The notes below the pieces were generated by a model. That model was not told where the DNA came from and ran no database searches. It was given only the letters and a program-made list of their open reading frames with translations. Below are positions 31,661-38,646 of a stretch of 44,582 nt of DNA, in pieces; position 1 is the stretch's first letter, and each line of letters starts with the position of its first letter. Origin of the DNA: Labrenzia sp. DG1229 (GTDB lineage Bacteria > Pseudomonadota > Alphaproteobacteria > Rhizobiales > Stappiaceae). The position numbers and the translations under genes were made by a program. The stretch lies in NCBI RefSeq assembly GCF_000521215.1, contig NZ_KI928942.1, positions 11,057-55,638 of the forward strand, in the 5' to 3' direction.

Positions 31661-33376
31661 TCAGCCGGAAAGTTTTTGAGCGCGAGCAGCCATTTCGCTG
31701 AGCCGTCCAGCCCCGGATCTGGTGTAGGCGGTGAAGGGAAATTTCAAGTAGCGCGGCAGCCACTGGGCGTTTGCGCCGTCGTCTTGCGCTGTCTTCAGAT
31801 TGTCCCTGATCGCCTGTTTCTGGACTTTTACCGTGGCGCTGATATTGGCGTTGGCAATCTCTTTTCCCCCGGTCTCCTTCAGGATTTCATGAAGCGCCAC
31901 CTTGTCGCGTAGAAGATCGAAAAATGCATCTTCCGGTTCCCAGAGCCCGGTCATATCGACTTCGAGGTGGTTGCCGATCTGCTCGTTCAAACTGGTCCCG
32001 GCGCTCAAGGTTTCGGCGATGACGAAGGTCAGAATACGCATGACATCCGTCTCGGCAAGTTTGATCAAGGTGGTGAGAAGTGCGCCGATGCGAAGGCCCG
32101 CACCAGAGGGACGCGTCAGCGTAGGGCCCTTCTCAGGAAGGCCGAGCAGCGTCAGAATGTCTTTCCGCTCGGCGTCGAATGCCGCTTGCGCCTTGGAGTT
32201 TGCAAGGCTCTCGGCGCTTGCTTCCCGGTCGGCTTTTTGAGGTTCCGGGCGGACCTGCCAGAGGTCCGATCCGCAGATGGCGTGAGCGACCATGACGCGC
32301 AACGCCAGTTGCGGGTCTTTCATCATGGCGAGACGAACTGCGGCATGGCGGTGGAGCGCGACATAGTTCTGAGCGGCGACTGTGAGTTCGGGGCGCGCGG
32401 GCTGCGCTTCTTCGTTTTCTTGCGCCTTACTGCCAGACTTTTTGAGACGCCGGTCATGTTCTTTTCGCGTGAGGTAACCTTCGTGGAAGGTCACCTCGCC
32501 ATTCGTTCTGACTTCGACAACGACCCGGCCACCGTCTTTTTTTGAGGTTTCCACGTGGTCCCAACGCTGGAAATATGCGCCTGGATCGAGCACGACGACG
32601 TCGGCCCAGCCGTCATCATTGTAGGCGTCGCAGCGTTCGGCGATGGCCTTGTTCTGGAGCTGCCAGAACTGATCGTTGCCTGAAAAATATCCAGTCTCGC
32701 CGAAGAGATCGGTGACAATTTCGCCGGAATAGGCATCGAGGGGAAAGAGCGCTGCTTCCAGTTTGAGTTCGCCGCCGAAGAGCCATTGTTTCAGCTGACG
32801 GCCTCGCGGTTCGCGTTCCTGCGGGTCATCAAACAGCTTGAACCAGTCTGCCTGCTGCTTGCACGTCGCGAGCGTCAGGTGACGAACGGTTTCCGGATCG
32901 ATATCGCCTTGCCGGTAGGCGTTCCGGATTTCGGGCAGGAGATTGCCGAGGGCAAGCGAGCGTCTGACCATGATCTCGGTCACGCCGAAGGTTGCTGCGA
33001 TTTCTTCGACGCCGCGCCCCTCTGCAGCAAGACGGGCAAAGGTTTCGAAGCGCGTCATTTCATCAGGTGCGAGGCGTGCGATGTTTTCGATGAGCGATGC
33101 TTCGAGCGCGGCAGCGTCATCTGCGTCCTTCATGATGGCGCAGGGGACGGGTTCGACTTCCCCACCTTCCTTCATGATTTTTTTGAGGCAATGGAAGCGC
33201 CGTCTTCCGGCAACGATTTCGTAGCCACTGCCGTTCTTGCGCACGAGCAAAGGTTGCTGAACGCCTCGGGCACGGATGGAGGGCAGGATATCGGTGATGT
33301 CGGGTGATTTGCGTTCGTGGCGCATATTGAGCGGCGACACTTTCAGTTTTTCGAGCGGAATATGGGAAAGTTTCAT
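31661..33376 (-). CDS. ParB/RepB/Spo0J-family partition-like protein
   Basis: This 571-residue protein has an N-terminal ParB CTPase/nuclease-like domain: HIPLEKLKVSPLNMR, then GYEIVAGRRRFHCL near residues 51-64 and SLIENIARLAPDEMTRFETFARL near 94-116. A helix-turn-helix follows (GVEEIAATFGVTEIMVRRSLALGNLLPEI, about 122-150). A long C-terminal region of about 400 residues has no clear match. ParB relatives on ICEs help maintenance or regulate transfer. No parA gene lies next to it, so classical partition is doubtful. The ATG at 33376 has AAGGAG upstream. It belongs to the proposed leading region. Confidence 0.85.
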   Translation of the reverse strand: MKLSHIPLEKLKVSPLNMRHERKSPDITDILPSIRARGVQQPLLVRKNGSGYEIVAGRRRFHCLKKIMKEGGEVEPVPCAIMKDADDAAALEASLIENIARLAPDEMTRFETFARLAAEGRGVEEIAATFGVTEIMVRRSLALGNLLPEIRNAYRQGDIDPETVRHLTLATCKQQADWFKLFDDPQEREPRGRQLKQWLFGGELKLEAALFPLDAYSGEIVTDLFGETGYFSGNDQFWQLQNKAIAERCDAYNDDGWADVVVLDPGAYFQRWDHVETSKKDGGRVVVEVRTNGEVTFHEGYLTRKEHDRRLKKSGSKAQENEEAQPARPELTVAAQNYVALHRHAAVRLAMMKDPQLALRVMVAHAICGSDLWQVRPEPQKADREASAESLANSKAQAAFDAERKDILTLLGLPEKGPTLTRPSGAGLRIGALLTTLIKLAETDVMRILTFVIAETLSAGTSLNEQIGNHLEVDMTGLWEPEDAFFDLLRDKVALHEILKETGGKEIANANISATVKVQKQAIRDNLKTAQDDGANAQWLPRYLKFPFTAYTRSGAGRLSEMAARAQKLSG

Positions 33377-33398
33377 TGGAGTTTCTCCTTAGGGTCTG

Positions 33399-33414
33399 CC
33401 GGTGTTGTCACCGG
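33399..33414. promoter_or_regulatory. Palindrome upstream of parB
   Basis: A perfect inverted repeat CCGGTG-TTGT-CACCGG lies 23-38 bases before the parB start, between parB and the end of ardA. The position suits an operator for autoregulation, but no family consensus is recognised. Confidence 0.4.
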
Positions 33415-33516
33415 AAATCGCTACTTAAAAATTGGGATTGGTGCGGACCGGCCTTGTGCGTCCGGACTTGTGTGTTTGACTTGGTGAAAAGTCTTCGGAA
33501 GCAAAAGAACCAATCC

Positions 33517-34065
33517 TCAGCGGCTCCAGAAGACGTGTGTTTCTTCAAAACCGAGTTCGATGGTGAAGACCTCTCCGCCGAGTTCCATGTCACGGGCAAT
33601 TGCGTCGTAATCGATGTAGTTGGCGAGCCGTTCGGGGGTCTCGGTGGTTTCTTCGATGAGGTCACGGGCGTAATCGGCGAGCGAGCGATAGCTGCCTGCG
33701 TAATTGTCGAAGGCGTTTTCGGCTTCCTCGAGGTTTCCGCAAAAATGCTTCAGGAGTTTGCTGCCAAGGGCACCGCGTTCGTTCAAAAAGACTGCCAGTT
33801 CCGCAACGGTTTCAATGCTCGCGTATTCGGCGATTTCCGCCCCTTCGAAGCCCTCGTAATCGTGAATGGCCCATTCCTCGGCCTCATCGATGGGCGAGGT
33901 TTTCAGCATCGCAAAGATTTCTGACCTGATAGCCTCTGCGTCCTGATCGGCGCAGATCCACTGCCCGTGCAGGCAGCCGTTGTTATAGGCGGCAAGACAG
34001 GCCACATAGATCCGTGGCCCCTGCACTGCCGAAGAGCTGTGTGCCTGTTGGGTGTTTCCGTTCAT
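33517..34065 (-). CDS. ardA: Antirestriction protein ArdA
   Basis: This 182-residue, strongly acidic protein has the ArdA blocks: PRIYVACLAAYNNGCLHGQWICADQDAEAIRSEI, then EEWAIHDYEGFEGAEIAEYASIETVAELAVFLNE, and the C-terminal FDNYAGSYRSLADYARDL with an interface motif near LGGEVFTIELG. ArdA mimics about 42 bp of bent B-DNA and inhibits type I restriction enzymes, protecting incoming conjugative DNA. GGAGGG lies 9 bases upstream of the ATG. It is downstream (rightward) of the proposed nic site and oriented so that the transferred strand is its template, as in leading regions of other plasmids. Confidence 0.93.
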   Translation of the reverse strand: MNGNTQQAHSSSAVQGPRIYVACLAAYNNGCLHGQWICADQDAEAIRSEIFAMLKTSPIDEAEEWAIHDYEGFEGAEIAEYASIETVAELAVFLNERGALGSKLLKHFCGNLEEAENAFDNYAGSYRSLADYARDLIEETTETPERLANYIDYDAIARDMELGGEVFTIELGFEETHVFWSR

Positions 34066-34621
34066 TTGCTAAACCCTCCATCCCGCCGCTTTTCCCCCAA
34101 GGGTGGGGGGCGGCAAAGAGGCCCGTCAGCCCCGAGTGAGAAGGGCGCGGCGCAATGGGTTTGGTAGGAGAAGAATGAAGACCTCGACGCACAATAGTCC
34201 GAACCGGTTGCGGCGTGACCGCTCGGGGCTAAAAGGGCTGACCGCCCCTCACCGACAGGGAAAAGCAAAACAAAAACTTCGCCGGCCCTTGGCCGGCGGC
34301 CGTCTTCCGAAGCAAAAGCTTCGGATCTGCGGCAGGGGGCGACACCGGATGGCAGAGACCGGATGGAGCGCAGTGACGAAGGGCTCGGTTCATGAGCACC
34401 CGGTGGGCAGGTGAAAGCTGCGCAGGCGCCTAAAAAACAGTCACCCACCTGGAAGAACGGCTCGCTAAATTATCTATTTGTTCCTGGCGCGCGAAGACAG
34501 ACGACCTTGAATGTGGAGCCTCGCGACAAGAGCCCAGCGGATACCGAGCAAGCAAAAGCAGTCCATGTAATAAACCAGGCCAAGGCAAGGTGGCCGGCTT
34601 GAGCGCTAAGGCCGTTGGAAA
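34066..34621. repeat. Hairpin array upstream of ardA
   Basis: This 556-base noncoding stretch contains at least four strong inverted repeats. GCCGC..CCCCC/GGGGG..GCGGC lies at 34085-34114. AGCCCCGAG (34128-34136) pairs with CTCGGGGCT (34222-34230), and competes with GTCAGCCC (34125-34132) pairing GGGCTGAC (34235-34242). GCCGGCC-CTT-GGCCGGC lies at 34281-34297. TCCGAAGC-AAAA-GCTTCGGA lies at 34306-34325. It lies directly upstream of ardA. No gene is convincing here. A long structured 5' leader or a single-stranded DNA promoter are the two readings. Confidence 0.6.
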
Positions 34622-35050
34622 TTACTTTTTGGTCTTTTTCAGCTTTCTCCGCTGTCCGAGGCCCATTTTCTTTGCAAGTTCGGAACGGGCAGCAGCGTAG
34701 TTGGGAGCAACCATCGGGTAGTTGGCATCGAGCCCCCACTTCCCACGATACTCTTCTGGTGTCATATCGTAGTGGGTGCGCAGGTGGCGCTTGAGGGACT
34801 TGAATTTCTTTCCGTCTTCCAGGCAGATGATGTAGTCCGGCGTAATGGACTTTTTGACTGGAACGGCCGGCTTGAGAGGTTCAGGTTCCGGCTCGTTAGA
34901 ACCGGTTGCGGTTTGTTGCAAAGCCATGTGGATTTCGTTGATAAGATCCGGCAAATCGGCGGCGGCAACTGTATTGTTGCCGACATAAGCGGAAACAATA
35001 TCCGCAGCGAGATCGACAAGGCTCAGTTCTGGAGCAAGTTCCCCAGACAT
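34622..35050 (-). CDS. mucR: MucR/Ros-family regulator with incomplete zinc-finger ligands
   Basis: This 142-residue protein has an N-terminal oligomerisation region (LSLVDLAADIVSAYVGNNTVAAADLPDLINEIH) and the C-terminal Ros/MucR DNA-binding domain (YIICLEDGKKFKSLKRHLRTHYDMTPEEYRGKWGL). The zinc ligands are Cys76, His89 and His93, while the usual second Cys is Asp79, as in the zinc-independent Mesorhizobium Ml proteins. MucR proteins are H-NS-like silencers binding AT-rich T-A steps. The ATG at 35050 is preferred; a start at 35104 adds 18 atypical residues. It likely regulates element genes and possibly host surface genes. Confidence 0.88.
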   Translation of the reverse strand: MSGELAPELSLVDLAADIVSAYVGNNTVAAADLPDLINEIHMALQQTATGSNEPEPEPLKPAVPVKKSITPDYIICLEDGKKFKSLKRHLRTHYDMTPEEYRGKWGLDANYPMVAPNYAAARSELAKKMGLGQRRKLKKTKK

Positions 35051-35499
35051 CTTCAATATTCCCTTAAAAAATGACCGCAAAAATCTACAGATAAAATTCG
35101 CCAAGTAAATCGAACAGAGTTGGCTTTCACTCCCGGCCTCGGAACAAATTCTTTTCGGCCACTATGGGGCCGTCACCAGACTGTCGGCTCCAGGAAATTC
35201 GGTTACCAAAGCCGACATTCGTTAGGGCAATTTCTGCGGTAGATTTCGGCCGAGGCGTTGTGAAAACGCAAAGCTCGGCGAAGTTTGTAGAATCATGTTC
35301 TTAGAATTGGGTATGATTGCGCTAACAATGCATCGAAATTTCTTTGATTTGATGTCTCAGGAAATGCCGTTCTAGCGAAGTTAAACGCCTCGCCGTTTTC
35401 ACACAGCCTTGGCCCATTGCGGACATTTACTTATTTTCTGCCATGCCGCGATGCGGCCAGTCGTTGCGGACTTTCGCTGCAGCCGCGAAACCGGCGTAT
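35051..35499. promoter_or_regulatory. mucR upstream region with short dispersed repeats
   Basis: This 449-base gap lies between mucR and the end of the addA-like gene. It is AT-rich around 35280-35370, fitting MucR autoregulation. It carries related short sequences: CAAAGCCGACATTCG (about 35207), TTGCGGACATTT (about 35414) and TTGCGGACTTTCGCTGCAG (about 35463). The first is also found at about 3661. No gene is seen. Confidence 0.45.
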
Positions 35500-38400
35500 T
35501 CACGTGAGGACTTCTTGCGGCGCCCGGGAGAGCGAAAGTGTTCCTTCACTCATCCAGTTGATCGCAATTCCATTGAGTTGTTTTTCCGGCCACGCCTTTC
35601 TGATCAGCTCCGCATATGCTGCGAGCTGAGGTAGATAGGTTGCGAAACGTGCCTCAGGATCCGGACAGGCCCCGGATTTGTGGTCGACGATTAGAAGACT
35701 GTTCTGGCCTTCGGCCAGCAAATCGATGATCGCATTGGTTTCAGAGCCATCTGCAGCCACTTCCTGAATAGGAAGTTCGAAATGCAGACGATCAAAGCCC
35801 TGATCAGAGAGCCAAGAGGTTAGAGCCCTAGCCTGAGCTTCAATCTCCGCAAGAGTGTCTTTCGGCAGGCCGGTCGCCGCTCCCAGCTGATCTGCCTTAT
35901 CAGGGTGTTGGACGAGGACGCGAAACGCAAGATGCCAGGCAGTTCCTCGCGCCGCTGGATCGGCTAGTGCGCGATCTGAGATAGATGATCCAAGATTGTA
36001 GGTAGCCAGATGGCTTGCCGGTTCCTCGATCTGGTTACCAAAAGTCGATGGGCTCCGCCGCCACGCTGTCTTACCAGTCAGATCCAACCCCCGCCGTTCG
36101 CCGAAGAGAGCATACCCAACATTTTCCACGATTCCTGTCGAGTCAGGGCTTTCGACATTGCCGTCGAAGATTCGAGCCTCAAACGCACGTTCGCACAGAG
36201 AGATTTCGCCGTCGTTTACCGTAAGACCGGCGTGATCCCGTAGAATATCTATCATTCGCTCGGATTGCGTGCGGGCTGTCCTCCGTTCCTTAGGGAGAAC
36301 CAAGATCAGTCTATCCCGAGCGCGCGTCAGCGCGACGTAGAGCTTGCGGGCGGCATCTTTCATATCTTCGGGATGCCGCGCCTCTACAAAGGCTTGCTGG
36401 CTCTCCGGGGCTGCGAAGTCTGGGAGGAAGCCTAGTCCAGCGTTGTCCAGCACACTCGCAAGATGATCAAAGCTTTCGAACTCTGCACGCAACGTTCCAG
36501 GTCGCTCAGCAATACTTTGATCGAGGCCGGCCACGAATGTTATCGGCCATTCCCGACCTTTTGCTGAATGCCATGTACAAATTTCAACGCCGCTGCCTGA
36601 CCAAGCGTCGCGGTCCGGGTGGCGATCCCAATCTCTATCCGTCTGCCCTGAAATCCAACCCAGGAAAATCTGCATATTGTTGCCATGGAAGCCTGCTGCG
36701 GCGCGCAGCCCGGGCAACATCCTGTCAAACTCCTGCGCTTCACCTTCCAGGCGAGCCAAATCCGCCTGCGCCTGTGTTGCATCGGACATGCCTGCAGCCC
36801 ATTCTCGTAACCCGGTGGACTGCAACACCAAGGCAACCGCATCAGCGATAGGAAGCGCTTCGATTGATTGGTTCAACCCTCGTAGGGTTTCCAATGACTG
36901 ATGTGTGTCCAGTACTCCATCCACGGCGTTGCGAAGAGCATCCTCCATCGCCATTCGAGGTGGCCCGAGCGTTAGCCACGTGAGTGCCGCGTATTTATCT
37001 CCGGGGTCAGACGCGTAGGCCAACGCCGCGCGGGCTGCACGCATAGCGGGTGCGCCCAGCCAGCCCGCCTGCTGAATGCGGACAGGAATGCCATGTGCCT
37101 CAAGTGCTGCGGCGACGCTGCTGGCATGACCGTGGGTGTAACAGAGCACGGCGATGTCTTCTGGACGAACAGCACGAAGCTCTTCTCGCATTTTGTCGAA
37201 CACTTGTGTTCCATCAGCCAGAATATCGGCGACGCGGTTGGCGATGCTGGGAGCCGCATTTACGAAGTCACTTCGCGGCAAATTCAGAACTTCGAATGCC
37301 GTCTCACCGGTTTCAGCCCTCACTGGAGAAAGCGCATCATAGTTATCTGGGAAGAGTGCTGGCCCAAGCGTGTTCACAAGTTCCATGATCCGCGGATCGG
37401 ATCGCCAGTTGCGGTCAAGCGGTGCAATAACATCCGGATTGGCCGTTTGAAGTGCTGCTGACAGCCGGGCGTCCGCGCCCTGAAATCCCATGATCGACTG
37501 TTTGGTGTCTCCAACGATGAGTGCATGCTTGGCGCTACAAGCCAGCCGCCAAAGCAAGGCGAACTGAACCGGATTGGTATCCTGAAATTCGTCGATTACC
37601 ACACAATCGATCTCGCCAAGAACCGATTGCAGGATTGCCGGGTCTCTCCGCAGCAAGGCTTCAGTTTCCACGATCATGTCGGCATAGTCGATGAGACCGG
37701 CCGCGCGTTTCGCGGCCTGATAGGCGGCGAGAACCTCCTGTGCACCGGTCAGAATTGCGGTCAGATGGGCGCGAGCATCCTCCAGCGGCCCCGGATGGCG
37801 TGGCAAGAAATCTGCAGCCGCGACCACGGCAGCTGCACGATCGTCGTAGCCCTCAGGGGTTTGTGAGCCCCGCTTCGACTGACGAAGTTTTCTCAGTTTT
37901 TGCCATAGCTTCCAGTCGCCCTCCAAAACACCGGGCCCCAAAGCGCGACGCAGATCTTTGTGGTTGCCGGAAAAGTCCTTCACGGCAGACGCATTGCCTT
38001 GGAATTGATTTGCAAGATTGTGCGGAAATGCATCCAGAAGAGACTGCACAGCCCGTCTCAATGCATCTGTCAAAGCTGTACCATCAGCTTCGCATTCGCC
38101 ATAGCCATCGGTCAATTCCGCCAGTGCAGAGTTCAGAATATCCGGAGAGCCACCTCGCTCGCCCAAGCCTCGGATTAGATCGACAGTTTGCAGGAGTTTC
38201 GCGCGGAATTTCTCCTCGGCACTCATTCCTGTCTGCGGATCCCAGGCATAACCAAATCGAGACAAGCCAGCCATCAACGGCTTCAACGCCTCACAACGCC
38301 CCATCTCCAAGCGGATTAGAAGATCGCGCTCGGGATCTGTCAGAAGACGGCTCTCAGGGGAGCGCCCGCCGGCGAAGGCATGTTCTGTCAGAAGTCGCTG

Positions 38401-38646
38401 TCCTAAGGCGTGGATAGTACCGATGTATGCTCGGTCAATCTCAAGCGCATCCCCAATACGCCCCCGTACCATCAATGCGCCGCGGATACGGTCCCGCATC
38501 TCCGAGGCTGCAGCTTCCGTGAATGTCACTGCCAGAATTCGGCTGGCTGAAACCTCACCACCCACCACCCAATCGGCAAGGGTTTCCTTGATGTGATGGG
38601 TCTTACCGGCCCCTGCCCCGGCCGGAACAAGCGTGAGATGTGTCAT
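35500..38646 (-). CDS. AddA-like UvrD helicase with C-terminal PD-(D/E)XK nuclease
   Basis: This 1048-residue superfamily 1A helicase has Walker A AGAGAGKT (9-16), motif Ia TFTEAAASEMRDRI, DEFQDTN at 352-358, GDTKQSIMGFQGAD at 379-392, NWRSDPRI (motif IV) near 413-420, and LYVALTRARDRLILV (motif VI). A RecB-type nuclease domain ends the protein: AIIDLL (Asp975), IVDHKSG (Asp988, Lys990) and QLAAYAELI. It should process DNA ends with the AddB-like protein whose gene is just upstream and overlaps by 4 bases. It is shorter than chromosomal alphaproteobacterial AddA and lies on a mobile element, suggesting defence or self-maintenance and not the housekeeping enzyme. Confidence 0.85.
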   Translation of the reverse strand: MTHLTLVPAGAGAGKTHHIKETLADWVVGGEVSASRILAVTFTEAAASEMRDRIRGALMVRGRIGDALEIDRAYIGTIHALGQRLLTEHAFAGGRSPESRLLTDPERDLLIRLEMGRCEALKPLMAGLSRFGYAWDPQTGMSAEEKFRAKLLQTVDLIRGLGERGGSPDILNSALAELTDGYGECEADGTALTDALRRAVQSLLDAFPHNLANQFQGNASAVKDFSGNHKDLRRALGPGVLEGDWKLWQKLRKLRQSKRGSQTPEGYDDRAAAVVAAADFLPRHPGPLEDARAHLTAILTGAQEVLAAYQAAKRAAGLIDYADMIVETEALLRRDPAILQSVLGEIDCVVIDEFQDTNPVQFALLWRLACSAKHALIVGDTKQSIMGFQGADARLSAALQTANPDVIAPLDRNWRSDPRIMELVNTLGPALFPDNYDALSPVRAETGETAFEVLNLPRSDFVNAAPSIANRVADILADGTQVFDKMREELRAVRPEDIAVLCYTHGHASSVAAALEAHGIPVRIQQAGWLGAPAMRAARAALAYASDPGDKYAALTWLTLGPPRMAMEDALRNAVDGVLDTHQSLETLRGLNQSIEALPIADAVALVLQSTGLREWAAGMSDATQAQADLARLEGEAQEFDRMLPGLRAAAGFHGNNMQIFLGWISGQTDRDWDRHPDRDAWSGSGVEICTWHSAKGREWPITFVAGLDQSIAERPGTLRAEFESFDHLASVLDNAGLGFLPDFAAPESQQAFVEARHPEDMKDAARKLYVALTRARDRLILVLPKERRTARTQSERMIDILRDHAGLTVNDGEISLCERAFEARIFDGNVESPDSTGIVENVGYALFGERRGLDLTGKTAWRRSPSTFGNQIEEPASHLATYNLGSSISDRALADPAARGTAWHLAFRVLVQHPDKADQLGAATGLPKDTLAEIEAQARALTSWLSDQGFDRLHFELPIQEVAADGSETNAIIDLLAEGQNSLLIVDHKSGACPDPEARFATYLPQLAAYAELIRKAWPEKQLNGIAINWMSEGTLSLSRAPQEVLT

